60,245 bases of DNA from Corynebacterium sp. p3-SID1241. Lineage in GTDB: Bacteria > Actinomycetota > Actinomycetes > Mycobacteriales > Mycobacteriaceae. Shown in pieces: positions 43,920 through 53,194 of the stretch. The notes under the pieces were generated by a model. It ran no database searches. It had not been told where the DNA came from and saw nothing but the letters and a program-made list of their open reading frames with translations. Within the stretch, counting starts at the first letter, position 1; every line of letters starts with the position of its first letter. The position numbers and the translations under genes are program-made. The stretch is taken from the NCBI GenBank assembly GCA_025144025.1, contig JALXWS010000016.1:1-60245 (forward strand). The letters run 5' to 3'.

Positions 43920-43955
43920 AAAAATCCCCTTGCACCCAGCAGGGAGCAAGGGGAT
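43920..43955 (-). terminator. Intrinsic terminator of rplS
   Basis: ATCCCCTTGC (43924-43933) and GCAAGGGGAT (43946-43955) form a 10-bp stem; minus-strand T run at 43924-43920. Confidence 0.9.
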
Positions 43956-43977
43956 GACGGCGCGCAGCGCGCTAAGA

Positions 43978-44322
43978 CTAGCGACGCTCCTTGATGCGAG
44001 CCTTCTTGCCGCGCAGGTCGCGCAGGTAGTAAAGCTTCGCGCGGCGGACGCGGCCACGGCGGGAGACCTTGATGGACTCTAGGTTCGGGGAGTGAACCGG
44101 GAAGGTACGCTCAACGCCGATGCCGAAGGAGACCTTGCGGACGGTGAAGGTCTCGCGGATGCCGGAGCCCTGACGACGGATGCAAATACCCTTGAAGAGC
44201 TGTGCACGCTCGTTGTTGCCCTCGATAACCTTTACGTTTACGTCGAGGGTATCGCCTGGGCGGAAGGACGGGATATCGTCGCGCAGCTGTGCTGCATCGA
44301 CCTTGTCAATGATGTTGGACAT
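43978..44322 (-). CDS. rplS: 50S ribosomal protein L19
   Basis: Large-subunit protein at the subunit interface. The 114 residues start [28 protein letters not shown] and continue with the conserved [37 protein letters not shown] and the basic end [27 protein letters not shown] precedes the ATG at 44322; the frame is open to 44469 but that is leader. In many bacteria L19 follows trmD; here four other genes separate them. Confidence 0.97.
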   Translation of the reverse strand: MSNIIDKVDAAQLRDDIPSFRPGDTLDVNVKVIEGNNERAQLFKGICIRRQGSGIRETFTVRKVSFGIGVERTFPVHSPNLESIKVSRRGRVRRAKLYYLRDLRGKKARIKERR

Positions 44323-44470
44323 GCCAATATTCCTTTTCAGTTTGGGACAGAGGACCCTAGCGGCGTGATGCCTAACCGGTTCGTGCCCGTTACATAGAAC
44401 GATGCACCATTTTTCCATAGGTGCCGGCAGGAACCAAATTCCTCTATCGCTAGCCCTATCCCCATCCAAA

Positions 44471-46585
44471 CTATGCCACCGCGGTGTCCTTTACACGGAA
44501 AAGGTGCTCATCAACGATTCTTGCAGTCCCTAGGTGACGCGCTCGGAAAACCGCTTGAGACGCTGAAAGCGTAAGCAGCGCGGTCACGACCAGCACCCCC
44601 ATGCCGGTCCAGAAGGTCGTGTCATAAATTCCGTCAGTAGCTCGCGTGAAGGCATCCTTGGCATAGGTCATCGGATGGAGGGGATGAATAACGCTGAGCG
44701 GCCGCGGAATAGCGGCTACCGGCCACACACCACCAAAGACCATCACACCTAAAGCGAAGAGTCCCGCGGCAAACACACCACCTACCTTTCGCCCGAACGT
44801 CACCAAAAAGAATTGATAGGTTGCCGCGCCTGCTGCAGCTATCGCCGCTATCACCCCGAGCATCATTGGCCAGCTTTCAGGTACCCAGCCCAGCGTCACA
44901 GACATGAGTACCATAAATGCCAGAGCAAGAAAGTTGAGAATAGTTAGTACTCCAAATGCTCCAAGTATTCCGCGCGCTGGGTGCACCACAAGGACTCCCC
45001 GTCGGCCTAAGTAATACGGAAGCATCAGAGCTACAAGCAGCATGACGAGGAAGCCAAAGACGAGGACCAAAAGGAGTGAGAAACCGCCGGTAATGTCCTT
45101 GTGAGTAGGGTCCAAGGGATTTACCACGGTTTGAACCGGATGTACATTGGACGCCGTGAAGTTGATAGGCACCGCCATGTTCTGAGCCGACTTATCGGGC
45201 TTGGAGATAGTTGGGGCTTTGGCTACTCCATCCGCCAGCTTCTGGGATAGTTCACCGGAGCCAGACTTGAGCTTATCCATACCGCCTTTAAGCTCTGCAC
45301 CTCCGGCCGCTAACCGGTCGGTTCCTTCCTTAAGAGTACCGGTGCCTGCATGAAGGCGGGTGGCACCATCGTGCAACTGCGAGGCTCCATCGCTTAGCTC
45401 CCCCACGCCTCCACGTAGCTCCTTGGTTCCATCCGAAAGACGATGGGCACCAGCATTGAGCTTATTCATTCCCCCCAGATACTCCGAGTTGGGATCTGAA
45501 AGGTTGTAATATAACTGACCAGTACCCTCCGAAAGCTGCTCGAGTTTGTCCACCATGTTTCCGCTCGCTTCAGGGTCAAGCCTGGATACGAGCGAATTAA
45601 GTTGGTCTGCCTGCTGCTCCATACCTAAATTGCGCAATGCGCCTACCAGCTGCGATAGTGCTGGGACCACAATCTGGGCCTGCTTAAGCACTGGAGTAAG
45701 CATTCCCGTGAGCTGATTGACTCCGCCATCGATCTGGCCGGCACCGTCAGCAAGACGGCCAGTTCCAGAAAGCAGTTTATCGGATCCTGTGGCAAGCCGA
45801 GCCGCACCTTCATCGAGCTGGACCGCACCCTCATCGAGGCGCCCAACTCCTTCATTAAGACGAGCGGTTCCATCGACCAACGACGAGGTTCCGTCATTAA
45901 TCTTTCCGGCACCAGCTCCCAATTCCCTGATTCCAACGACAGCACGGCTACCGCCTTCCTGAAGCTTCCCAGCGCCGTGATCGAGACGCCCAGCGCCGTT
46001 AGCGGCATTACCTAGGCCGTCACTTAGTTTGTTTAGCCCTTCAATTACCTGGTCAGCGTATTTCTTCGAGATCGCGTTTTCCACACTGGTTTGCACCTGG
46101 GGGATCAGACTCGAGGAAATGACGGAACCATTGGACCCGTAATAGTCATTACTAGCAAAATGGATTTCAGGCTTGACGGGATCGTCACTAATGATGGTCA
46201 CCGCCCGCTGGGAAAAATCTTTGGGTATGGTCACCACCATCAAATATTTGCCCTTGATTAGGCCTTCATCACCCTCAGTCTTTTCCACCTCTGTGAAATT
46301 GAGGTAGTTGGTGTCTAGCAAACCTTCTACCACCTGGTCACCGTAGTTGGTGTACGTGTCCTGTTTATCAACGCCCGCGTCCTCATTGACCACAGCCAAG
46401 TCGATCTTGCGCATGTACTTGGAAGGGTCCCACATCGCCCACATCATGGTCCCGGCAATAATGATGGGCGCAACCAAGAAGAACACTATGCATACTCGGG
46501 CCAACACGCTGCGAGGCCGCCAATCGAGTAAGCGGTGCCAACCCAATACTCCCCTGCCATAACCTCTTTTAGCCCCATTGCTCAT
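44471..46585 (-). CDS. YhgE/Pip-domain membrane protein with heptad-like repeats
   Basis: A 704-residue protein of the YhgE/Pip family. One membrane helix lies at about 30-50; then a long extracytoplasmic region, which includes repeats of the form LxxGAxxLxxG at about 187-293 and again near 385-465 ([25 protein letters not shown] pattern), likely a helical or coiled structure. The last 220 residues carry five or so helices resembling ABC-2 permeases. Members are phage-infection proteins or link to type VII secretion in firmicutes; here the role is unknown. AAGGAG precedes the ATG. No partner ATPase is adjacent. Confidence 0.87.
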   Translation of the reverse strand: MSNGAKRGYGRGVLGWHRLLDWRPRSVLARVCIVFFLVAPIIIAGTMMWAMWDPSKYMRKIDLAVVNEDAGVDKQDTYTNYGDQVVEGLLDTNYLNFTEVEKTEGDEGLIKGKYLMVVTIPKDFSQRAVTIISDDPVKPEIHFASNDYYGSNGSVISSSLIPQVQTSVENAISKKYADQVIEGLNKLSDGLGNAANGAGRLDHGAGKLQEGGSRAVVGIRELGAGAGKINDGTSSLVDGTARLNEGVGRLDEGAVQLDEGAARLATGSDKLLSGTGRLADGAGQIDGGVNQLTGMLTPVLKQAQIVVPALSQLVGALRNLGMEQQADQLNSLVSRLDPEASGNMVDKLEQLSEGTGQLYYNLSDPNSEYLGGMNKLNAGAHRLSDGTKELRGGVGELSDGASQLHDGATRLHAGTGTLKEGTDRLAAGGAELKGGMDKLKSGSGELSQKLADGVAKAPTISKPDKSAQNMAVPINFTASNVHPVQTVVNPLDPTHKDITGGFSLLLVLVFGFLVMLLVALMLPYYLGRRGVLVVHPARGILGAFGVLTILNFLALAFMVLMSVTLGWVPESWPMMLGVIAAIAAAGAATYQFFLVTFGRKVGGVFAAGLFALGVMVFGGVWPVAAIPRPLSVIHPLHPMTYAKDAFTRATDGIYDTTFWTGMGVLVVTALLTLSASQAVFRARHLGTARIVDEHLFRVKDTAVA

Positions 46586-46709
46586 TTCTTTCTCCTTGCA
46601 CTAAACAGTGACTCGAACGATCAGATATTTAGTTTTGCCAAACTTACCATCTTGACGTGATATCGCGCATATTAAACACCAATCCATCCAAAACTAGCGT
46701 CCGAGGAGG

Positions 46710-46741
46710 AAAAGCTCCCATCGCCCACGGCGATGGGAGCT
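46710..46741 (-). terminator. Intrinsic terminator of tex
   Basis: AGCTCCCATCGCC (46713-46725) and GGCGATGGGAGCT (46729-46741) form a perfect 13-bp stem with a 3-nt loop; minus-strand TTTT follows. Confidence 0.88.
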
Positions 46742-46785
46742 AAAAACTAGGCGAATCAGGACTTCCCAACGGCAGTTGGAAGCGG

Positions 46786-49122
46786 TTAAAATCCTGCCTT
46801 CTTCAGAGCGTCGGCCATAGCTCCGCTACCGCCGGCGCTGCCTGCACCACCCGTGCGGCCGCGCGAGCTACCCCGGGATCCGCGCCCAGATTTGTGGCCA
46901 GAGCGCTTTCCTTCTCCCCTGCCGCCGGACTTGGCGGAACCGCGTGGGGAATCACCGCGGCGTTTCGGAGCGGGCTGCCCCGGTTCATCGTCTAGACGCA
47001 GAGACAGGCCAATGCGCTGGCGCTCGACGTCAACCTCCATCACCTTCACCTTGACCACCTGGCCAGAGCGCACAATCTCATGGGGATCAGAGACAAATTT
47101 ATGGCTCATTGCAGAAACGTGAACGAGACCATCCTGATGTACTCCAACGTCCACAAACGCGCCGAAGGCCGCCACGTTTGTCACCGTGCCCTCAAGAATC
47201 ATGCCCGGGGTGAGGTCGGATACCTTATGCACACCCTCCTTAAAGGTAGCGGTCTTGAACTCAGGGCGCGGGTCTCGGCCCGGCTTTTCCAGCTCGGCGA
47301 TGATATCGCTTACCGTCGGGATACCAAAGGTCTCGTCCGCAAAGTCTGCTGGCGCCAGCCTGCTGAGTACGCGGGTATTGCCAATAAGTTCAGAAATTCC
47401 CAGCCCAGTCTTTTCCGCAATGCGAGCAACAACGGGATAGGCCTCGGGGTGCACGGCAGAGGCATCTAGCGGATCGGTACCGCCATTAATGCGCAGGAAA
47501 CCGGCGGACTGCTCAAATGCCTTAGGTCCGAGACGCGGCACCTTCTTCAGTTCCTTGCGGGAAGCAAAAGAACCGTGTTCATTGCGGTAGGAAACGATAT
47601 TGGCGGCGATGGTGGAATTAACGCCGGCTACGCGCTCCAGCAGCGGGACGGAAGCGGTATTGAGATCAACGCCCACACCGTTTACCGCACTTTCCACGAC
47701 GCCATCAAGGGTGCGAGCGAGCGCCGTCTGGTTAACGTCGTGCTGGTACTGCCCCACACCAATAGCCTTAGGATCGATCTTGACCAACTCAGCCAAAGGA
47801 TCCTGCAAGCGGCGAGCGATGGAAACCGCACCGCGCAGCGAGACATCCATGTCGGGGAATTCCTCCGCTGCAAGCGGCGAAGCTGAGTAGACCGAGGCGC
47901 CGGACTCCGAAACCACCACAGGAGTGGGTCGCTGACCCCCAGCTTGCTTGATAAGGTTCGCAATTTCCTGGGCAAGCTTCTCGGTCTCACGGGAGGCGGT
48001 GCCGTTGCCGATGGCCATAAGGTCTACAGAATGCTTGGCGCACAGGGTCGACAGCGTCTGAACTGTTTGGCTCCACTGGTTCTGCGGCTGATGCGGGTAG
48101 ACAATGGCGGTATCGAGCACCTTGCCTGTCTTATCGATCACCGCGCACTTGACGCCATTACGGTAGCCCGGATCCAAGCCGATGGTAGCCCGCTGGCCGG
48201 CCGGAGCAGCGAGTAGTACATCGCGCAGGTTGGTGGCGAAGATCTTGAGCGCGCCCTCCTCCGCAATCTCTTTTAAGCGCATGCGCACATCCAAGCTAGA
48301 GGAAATATAGAGTTTGGTGCGCCAGCCCCAATGGACGGCATCGGCAAGCCATTTGGAGGAGCGATCCAGCTCAAAGCGGGAGGCGATAACGTCTTCATAG
48401 TCGGCGTTATCTCCGGCATCAAGCTGCAGCTGCAGCACACCCTCATTCTCGCCGCGCAGGAGCGCCAGGATGCGGTGCGAAGGCAACTTGTGGAAAGGTT
48501 CGTTGAAGTCAAAGTAGTCCTTGAACTTTGCTCCCTCGGCCTCTTTTCCTTCGACAACGTGCGAGCCCATGGTTCCCTCGGCGAACATTCGCTCACGCAC
48601 CTCACCTACAAGATCGGCGTCGAGGGCGAAGCGATCCACCAGAATGGCGCGCGCGCCGTCGAGGGCCTTCTTGGTGTCCTCAAAACCTTCGGTGACAAAG
48701 GCCTGCGCCAGCTCTTCTGGGGTGGCTTTGGGATCGGCGATGAGCTTATTGGTCAGCTCCTCAAGGCCGGCCTCGCGAGCAATATCGGCCTTGGTCTTGC
48801 GGCGCTTCTTATACGGCAGGTACAAGTCCTCCAAACGCGCCTTGGTCTCGCAGGCAAGGATTTGTTCCTTGAGGGCGTCGGAAAGCTTGCCCTGCTCCTC
48901 AATCGCAGCAAGGATGGTCTCTTTGCGCTCCTGCAATTCCTTCAGGTAGTTTGCGCGCTCTTCAAGGGTACGTAGCTGGGAATCATCCAGCCCGCTGGTG
49001 GCCTCCTTGCGGTAGCGAGCGATAAACGGAACGGTATTGCCCTCCGCAAGCAGCTGCAACGCGGTAGAAACCTGCGATTCCTTGACGTTGAGCTCGGCGG
49101 CGATAGTGGCCGCAATATTCAC
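46786..49122 (-). CDS. tex: Tex-family RNA-binding transcription accessory protein
   Basis: Tex binds nucleic acid and is related to eukaryotic Spt6. The 778 residues have the Tex N-terminal region ([28 protein letters not shown]), the RuvC-like domain ([19 protein letters not shown]), helix-hairpin-helix motifs ([21 protein letters not shown]), and an S1 RNA-binding domain ([31 protein letters not shown]). The C-terminal 70 residues are a Gly/Arg/Ser-rich tail, which should be disordered and RNA-binding. GTG start at 49122 behind GAGGAG. Confidence 0.95.
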   Translation of the reverse strand: MNIAATIAAELNVKESQVSTALQLLAEGNTVPFIARYRKEATSGLDDSQLRTLEERANYLKELQERKETILAAIEEQGKLSDALKEQILACETKARLEDLYLPYKKRRKTKADIAREAGLEELTNKLIADPKATPEELAQAFVTEGFEDTKKALDGARAILVDRFALDADLVGEVRERMFAEGTMGSHVVEGKEAEGAKFKDYFDFNEPFHKLPSHRILALLRGENEGVLQLQLDAGDNADYEDVIASRFELDRSSKWLADAVHWGWRTKLYISSSLDVRMRLKEIAEEGALKIFATNLRDVLLAAPAGQRATIGLDPGYRNGVKCAVIDKTGKVLDTAIVYPHQPQNQWSQTVQTLSTLCAKHSVDLMAIGNGTASRETEKLAQEIANLIKQAGGQRPTPVVVSESGASVYSASPLAAEEFPDMDVSLRGAVSIARRLQDPLAELVKIDPKAIGVGQYQHDVNQTALARTLDGVVESAVNGVGVDLNTASVPLLERVAGVNSTIAANIVSYRNEHGSFASRKELKKVPRLGPKAFEQSAGFLRINGGTDPLDASAVHPEAYPVVARIAEKTGLGISELIGNTRVLSRLAPADFADETFGIPTVSDIIAELEKPGRDPRPEFKTATFKEGVHKVSDLTPGMILEGTVTNVAAFGAFVDVGVHQDGLVHVSAMSHKFVSDPHEIVRSGQVVKVKVMEVDVERQRIGLSLRLDDEPGQPAPKRRGDSPRGSAKSGGRGEGKRSGHKSGRGSRGSSRGRTGGAGSAGGSGAMADALKKAGF

Positions 49123-49220
49123 GTGGTCTCCTCACTCTTTCTCGAGGTTTGGGATTAGACCCACCTAATCTACCGCACGGGGTGCACACCGCTTTCGCTT
49201 GCCGACGCCCCCTTCAAACA

Positions 49221-49256
49221 CAAAATCTCCTTTCCCCGAAAGGAAAGGAGATTTTG
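49221..49256. terminator. Terminator of the membrane-anchored 208-aa protein gene
   Basis: CAAAATCTCCTTTCC (49221-49235) and GGAAAGGAGATTTTG (49242-49256) form a perfect 15-bp stem with a 6-nt loop; the stem itself supplies T runs on both strands. Confidence 0.85.
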
Positions 49257-49263
49257 CGGGTGC

Positions 49264-49890
49264 TTAGTAAATGACCACGCGGGCATTATCTCCACCGGAG
49301 CAAGTAACGCTCGAAGAGCTGCCAGAGCAGTACATGGTGTAGGTGCCACCGGTAACTGGCGAATAAACGCTCAAGGTTGCGCCGGTTCCACCGCCGGCGA
49401 TCCAGTTATTCATAAACGCGGTATAAACGTTGCCGGCAAAGCTATTAGAAGTCTTATTTGTAGCCGCATAGTAGCTGGTGTAGTCGCCCCAGGAATGGCC
49501 GTTGCTGCTTCCGGAAGAAGCCGCCTGGGCAGGCGCATCCTTAGTCTTGGTCACCGTAACTGGGCCCGAATCTTCCTCCTCCTTCGAGTCGTCCTCGGAA
49601 GAAGTAGAGCCAGAGTGCTTGCCAGAGCCAGAGCCGGAATCGCTATTCGAATCCGCCTGCTGGAATTGGTTATCTGCGCCAGCGCTGGTCGTAGCATCGC
49701 TCTTGTTATTGGTCACGAACATAATGACCATGGCAGCTACTGCGATAAGCGCGACAATACCTGAGATGATTGCGGCTATCGTAGCGCCGCTTACCCCACC
49801 GCCCTGCTGCGGCTCGGAATAATGCTGCTTGTTGTACTGGGGTGGTTGCTGGCTGTATCCACCGAAATTATTGCCATTAGGAGCCGTCAT
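49264..49890 (-). CDS. Membrane-anchored protein with Ser/Asp-rich linker, unknown function
   Basis: I do not recognise a functional family for this 208-residue protein. The N-terminus (1-33) is cytosolic and Gln/Gly/Tyr-rich (GGYSQQPPQYNKQHY), followed by one membrane helix (about 34-60, TIAAIISGIVALIAVAAMVIMFV). An external Ser/Asp/Glu linker (DSNSDSGSGSGKHSGSTSSEDDSKEEE pattern) leads to a C-terminal domain of about 80 residues with two Cys (MYCSGSSSSVTCSGG) that could form a disulfide. AAGGTGG lies 12 nt before the ATG. The layout resembles actinobacterial envelope proteins with an extracytoplasmic domain. Confidence 0.7.
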   Translation of the reverse strand: MTAPNGNNFGGYSQQPPQYNKQHYSEPQQGGGVSGATIAAIISGIVALIAVAAMVIMFVTNNKSDATTSAGADNQFQQADSNSDSGSGSGKHSGSTSSEDDSKEEEDSGPVTVTKTKDAPAQAASSGSSNGHSWGDYTSYYAATNKTSNSFAGNVYTAFMNNWIAGGGTGATLSVYSPVTGGTYTMYCSGSSSSVTCSGGDNARVVIY

Positions 49891-49993
49891 TAGAAAGGAA
49901 CCACCTTGGGAATAGGAAGTTAAAGGGGGATGTCTTCTTTACTATAGCCCTAAAAGGCCCGCGCACTGCGGTTGCGGCAGGAAAATCAACTAT

Positions 49994-50371
49994 TTATTTG
50001 CTTGCCTCCGCGCGCCAGACCGCCGGGGTGCCAAGACCCATCTCTGTAAATCCGATTTCCGCGCTGCCCAACCACGGCGCGCCCGCAGGTAGACAGTCCG
50101 CCACTGTGGATGCTGCGGCGGCCAGCGGTTGTGTGGTCTCCCCATTGACGATGATCCGCCATAGCGGAATTTCCTGGGGCATAATCCCGAATTGGAAGAG
50201 ATATTCCTGTGCCAAGGGGTCATCGTTTGGGCACGACTCCGCAACCTGTATCACGAAGATGCTCACTGGGTGGAAGCCGCGGGCGCTTAGCTCCTGCGGG
50301 AGCGTCGCAAGAATGTCTTGCCACGCTTGAGATTCTAGAAGCACGGAGAGATCTGCGCTTACCTGCATCAT
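49994..50371 (-). CDS. Conserved hypothetical protein coupled to trmD
   Basis: A 125-residue soluble protein that I cannot assign. It has no signal peptide or membrane helix. Features are a helical N-terminus (LSVLLESQAWQDILATLPQELSARGF), a central Cys (VAESCPNDDPLAQEYLFQFG) and LWRIIVNGETTQPL. The ATG at 50371 overlaps the trmD stop as ATGATG, with AAGGGCG upstream, so it is translated with trmD. A real gene is likely given the coupling; the second ATG (50368) is an alternative start. Confidence 0.6.
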   Translation of the reverse strand: MMQVSADLSVLLESQAWQDILATLPQELSARGFHPVSIFVIQVAESCPNDDPLAQEYLFQFGIMPQEIPLWRIIVNGETTQPLAAAASTVADCLPAGAPWLGSAEIGFTEMGLGTPAVWRAEASK

Positions 50372-51240
50372 CGCTCGCCCTTAGCAGGTTCGTCCCGCTC
50401 CAACTGAGCGATAAAGGCTCTATCGGTCTTGTCGAGTTCGGCCGCTTCCAAAAGCTCGGGGCGGCGTTTCCAAGTGCGCAGCAATGCCTGTTCTCGCCGC
50501 CACTTATCCACCAGACCATGATTTCCCGAGGTCAGGACCTCCGGTACGGCAAGCCCCCGCCACTCACGCGGCTTGGTATAGCTAGGGCCTTCTAGGAGGC
50601 CATCAGAAAAGGAGTCTTCTTCATGGGAACGCTTGTTTCCCAGCACACCGGGAATGAGCCGAACTACAGCTTCAGCAATGACCAACACTGCCACTTCCCC
50701 GCCGATCAGCACATAGTCACCGATTGACACCTCACGCACGCGATAGCGCTGGGCAGCATCTTCCACCACGCGTTGGTCTATACCCTCATAGCGCCCGCAG
50801 GCAAAGACGATGTGTTCCTCATTGGACCAGGCCCGGGCGTCGGCCTGGCTAAACGGCTTTCCTGTAGGGGTAGGAACGATAAGCAACGGAAGATCGTTAT
50901 CCTCATCGGCCGCAGCATCCATCTCATAGGCTTGGGCCTCTACGCCCTCAATCTCATCATGGCGAGGACGGTTTAGGTGAGGTAGCGCCGATTTTAAATT
51001 GGGCGCGCTCACCTGCGCGGCAACGCTATCGAGCGCCGGCCCCCACACCTCCGGTTTCATAACCATTCCGGGACCGCCACCGAACGGCGAGTCATCGACT
51101 GACTTATGTGCATCCGTCGCCCACTGCCGTAGGTCATGGACGCCTACCTCAAGGCGCCCTTGTTCAATGGCCTTTCCTAAAAGAGCGTGGCGCAAGGGAT
51201 CTAGGTATTCCGGAAAAATCGTGACAACGTCAAGCCTCAT
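50368..51240 (-). CDS. trmD: tRNA (guanine37-N1)-methyltransferase
   Basis: SPOUT-class enzyme that makes m1G37 in tRNAs and so prevents frameshifting. The 290 residues start MRLDVVTIFPEYLDPLRHALLGKAIEQGRLEV; the knot region shows FACGRYEGIDQRV and VSIGDYVLIGGEVAVLVIAEAV, and SFSDGLLEGPSYTKPREWRG and VLTSGNHGLVDKWRREQAL follow. Compared with E. coli there is an insertion at about 90-115 (Asp/Glu-rich). The ATG overlaps the rimM stop by 4 bp (ATGA). Confidence 0.96.
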   Translation of the reverse strand: MRLDVVTIFPEYLDPLRHALLGKAIEQGRLEVGVHDLRQWATDAHKSVDDSPFGGGPGMVMKPEVWGPALDSVAAQVSAPNLKSALPHLNRPRHDEIEGVEAQAYEMDAAADEDNDLPLLIVPTPTGKPFSQADARAWSNEEHIVFACGRYEGIDQRVVEDAAQRYRVREVSIGDYVLIGGEVAVLVIAEAVVRLIPGVLGNKRSHEEDSFSDGLLEGPSYTKPREWRGLAVPEVLTSGNHGLVDKWRREQALLRTWKRRPELLEAAELDKTDRAFIAQLERDEPAKGER

Positions 51241-51734
51241 AGATCCAACAGCCCCTCCGGTGGATCGATGGTGCAGGTGCCCGCCGCAAGATCCACCTCG
51301 GGAACAATAGCGTGTACGAAAGGCACGAGCACCTCCCTGCCACTGTCTAGTTTTACTTCCAGCAAATCCTGACTCCCACCGTGGATTACCCCCGAAACAT
51401 CACCGATGCCTTTTCCGCCCAGAATTACACGGAGCCCCTCCAGCTCGTGGTCATAAAATCCGCCGTCATCGCTTTCGAGCGGGGCTGCCTGGAACTTGGT
51501 GCCACGTAGGCTATCTGCCACAGTGCGATCCCTAACCTCTTCGAACAAAATCAACAGCCTCCCCTTGTGGCTGCGTACTGCCTTAACAGTCAGTGCGTGT
51601 TCTTTTTTCCCCTGCGTGCCGTGAAGTACTTCCCCTATTGCAAAGCGCACCTCGGACTCATCAGTGGTGGGCTCTACTACGACTTCACCCTTCACGCCGT
51701 GCGATTTAATCACGCGACCAATCATCAGTTCCAT
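51237..51734 (-). CDS. rimM: 16S rRNA processing protein RimM
   Basis: 30S maturation factor that binds S19. The 165 residues start MELMIGRVIKSHGVKGEVVVEPTTDE, the invariant RimM opening, with FEEVRDRTVADSLRGTKF, FYDHELEGLRVI and the PRC-barrel end (VPFVHAIVPEVDLAAGTCTIDPPEGLLDL). The ATG at 51734 is preceded by TAGACT with a 7-nt spacer, a clear leaderless start. It is not linked to rpsP as in many bacteria: a cupin/TetR pair stands between them. Confidence 0.96.
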   Translation of the reverse strand: MELMIGRVIKSHGVKGEVVVEPTTDESEVRFAIGEVLHGTQGKKEHALTVKAVRSHKGRLLILFEEVRDRTVADSLRGTKFQAAPLESDDGGFYDHELEGLRVILGGKGIGDVSGVIHGGSQDLLEVKLDSGREVLVPFVHAIVPEVDLAAGTCTIDPPEGLLDL

Positions 51735-51741
51735 AGCGGAA

Positions 51742-51747
51742 AGTCTA
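51742..51747 (-). promoter_or_regulatory. Leaderless-type -10 element of rimM-trmD
   Basis: Minus-strand TAGACT, spacer TTCCGCT (7 nt), ATG at 51734. Confidence 0.65.
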
Positions 51748-51830
51748 CCGCACAGATTCTTTGCCTCTGCCAGCCATAGGATTCAGTATCTGCAAGGAAA
51801 TTAGAGGCCACCAGCAATCTTCATTGTCGG

Positions 51831-51836
51831 TACAGT
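51831..51836 (+). promoter_or_regulatory. Leaderless-type -10 element of the cupin gene
   Basis: TACAGT ends 6 nt before the ATG at 51843. Confidence 0.55.
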
Positions 51837-51842
51837 AGACAC

Positions 51843-52244
51843 ATGAGCGATCTACCCACCAATTCCCCTGACACCTTTGGTACGGCTTCTCATTCTGGGG
51901 CTGCTGCCTTAACGGCACTAAACCTACTCGACCTAGCACCAGATACCGATCCACGGCGCTCCCGCCCCGGCGTACAGCGCGTTTTGAGCGCAGCAGGTGC
52001 TAACCTGATCCTCTTCAGCTTTGCACCAGGCCAATGCCTTCCGGATCACAAGGCCGCCCACCCAATTACCGTGCAAGTACTGCGTGGGGAACTCCGCTTC
52101 GGCTGCGGCGAAGACTCCATCACCCTCTCTCCCGGGAAAATCGTGCATCTTCCCGCATATGAGGTGCATAACGTCGAGGCAGTGGTCGACGATACTAGCG
52201 ATTTCACCCCTGCGGTTTTACTTCTTACCATGCTGACTAATTAA
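51843..52244 (+). CDS. Cupin-domain protein
   Basis: A 133-residue protein whose C-terminal 80 residues form a single cupin barrel: LFSFAPGQCLPDHKAAHPITVQVLRGELRFGCGEDSITLSPG in outline, then VHLPAYEVHNVEAV. The metal-site residues (His in DHKAAH, Glu replaced by Gln or Val near ITVQVLRG, His in EVHNV) are partly kept, so metal binding is uncertain. No substrate can be named. It lies 38 bp before the TetR gene on the same strand; its stop codon TAA overlaps the TetR operator. The pair probably forms a small stress- or ligand-responsive unit. Confidence 0.8.
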   Translation: MSDLPTNSPDTFGTASHSGAAALTALNLLDLAPDTDPRRSRPGVQRVLSAAGANLILFSFAPGQCLPDHKAAHPITVQVLRGELRFGCGEDSITLSPGKIVHLPAYEVHNVEAVVDDTSDFTPAVLLLTMLTN

Positions 52245-52262
52245 CTTATACGAACATAAGTT
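52243..52262. promoter_or_regulatory. Palindromic operator of the TetR-family gene
   Basis: AACTTAT (52243-52249), 6-nt centre, ATAAGTT (52256-52262): a perfect inverted repeat. It covers the position expected for the -35 of the TetR promoter and the cupin stop codon, suggesting autorepression. Confidence 0.7.
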
Positions 52263-52269
52263 TTGGTGA

Positions 52270-52275
52270 TAAAAT
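52270..52275 (+). promoter_or_regulatory. Leaderless-type -10 element of the TetR gene
   Basis: TAAAAT, 7-nt spacer GACCTTT, ATG at 52283. The ATG at 52274 lies inside this element. Confidence 0.6.
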
Positions 52276-52282
52276 GACCTTT

Positions 52283-52969
52283 ATGGAATCGCAAAATAAG
52301 CCCTACCATCATGGAAATCTCCATGAGGAGCTGCTCCGCATCGCCGTTCAGCTAGGCAAGAGGAACGGACCCGACGCCATCACGGTCCGTGCAGTTACCC
52401 GCGAAGCCGGTGTCTCCCCTACCTCCGCCTACCGTCATTTCAAGGACCAAGAAGAATTACACGATAAGGTGGCCGAGCTTGCCACAGACGAGCTGGTACG
52501 CCGCCTGCACGAAACGACTGAAGCCACCGACCATCTGGATTTTCCTGAACACTTGATGCAGATCGGTTACGCCTATCTCGAGTTCGCCTTGGACGAGACA
52601 AACTTCTTCCGCTGCATGTTGGAGTGGAAAGCACTGCGCTTCATGCTCGGTGTGGATCTCAATACAAAAGATGACCCCAAGATGGATCACCTCCAGCAAA
52701 TCCGTGACTTCTTTGCTTTACTGACCCGACACGCTGAAGCACTAGACAACACCACGGATCCCACCTACTTCTTGCAAAATGCCTTACTGGCATGGTCCGC
52801 CGTTCATGGATTTACCGTCCTTGCCATCAACGGCCCCATGTCCCAGCTACCTCGCGAGCAAATCCGAGAGCTCTTTGCTCCAGTTGTCGTCGGCGCCCTA
52901 CGCGGCATGGATTTTAAGGATCCGTCTAACGCCTACAGCCGCTACACCAACTACAAGCCACAGAGCTAA
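52283..52969 (+). CDS. TetR-family transcriptional regulator
   Basis: A 228-residue repressor-type protein. The N-terminal helix-turn-helix reads YHHGNLHEELLRIAVQLGKRNGPDAITVRAVTREAGVSPTSAYRHFKDQEEL, in outline the TetR_N domain (about 8-60). The C-terminal ligand/dimer domain is helical with no close assignment. I choose the ATG at 52283 over 52274 because the latter sits inside a TAAAAT -10 element that ends 7 nt before 52283. A perfect palindrome over the -35 region suggests it represses itself; the cupin gene upstream is a likely second target or partner. Confidence 0.9.
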   Translation: MESQNKPYHHGNLHEELLRIAVQLGKRNGPDAITVRAVTREAGVSPTSAYRHFKDQEELHDKVAELATDELVRRLHETTEATDHLDFPEHLMQIGYAYLEFALDETNFFRCMLEWKALRFMLGVDLNTKDDPKMDHLQQIRDFFALLTRHAEALDNTTDPTYFLQNALLAWSAVHGFTVLAINGPMSQLPREQIRELFAPVVVGALRGMDFKDPSNAYSRYTNYKPQS

Positions 52970-53109
52970 AGTCGCCCCAAGCCCCTAGTCGTGAAAGTCT
53001 TCGTGGTGCCTTCTAGGGCAATTCACGACACGACGACCGCCCACGCAGCCCCGCTAAGGACATGCGTGGGCGCTCGTTATTTCTGTACCGGGTTTTTCGC
53101 TTACACATT
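52970..53109. other. Intergenic region with crossing inverted repeats downstream of the TetR gene
   Basis: GCCCACGCA and TGCGTGGGC (53039-53077) can form a hairpin that may end the TetR transcript. Upstream, GTCGTGAA/TTCACGAC (about 52989-53029) and CCCTAG/CTAGGG (52983-53018) are inverted repeats whose pairings cross. No gene seen. Confidence 0.35.
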
Positions 53110-53153
53110 AAAAAGCCCCGGCTACACGGCTTGGGTAGTCGTGCAGGCGGGGC
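53110..53153 (-). terminator. Intrinsic terminator of rpsP
   Basis: Minus strand: GCCCCG (53153-53148) and CGGGGC (53120-53115), followed by TTTTT at 53114-53110. Confidence 0.75.
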
Positions 53154-53194
53154 CCAAAGCTAGGAGTGCTGTGCGCTTAGCGCGGAAGCGCAGA

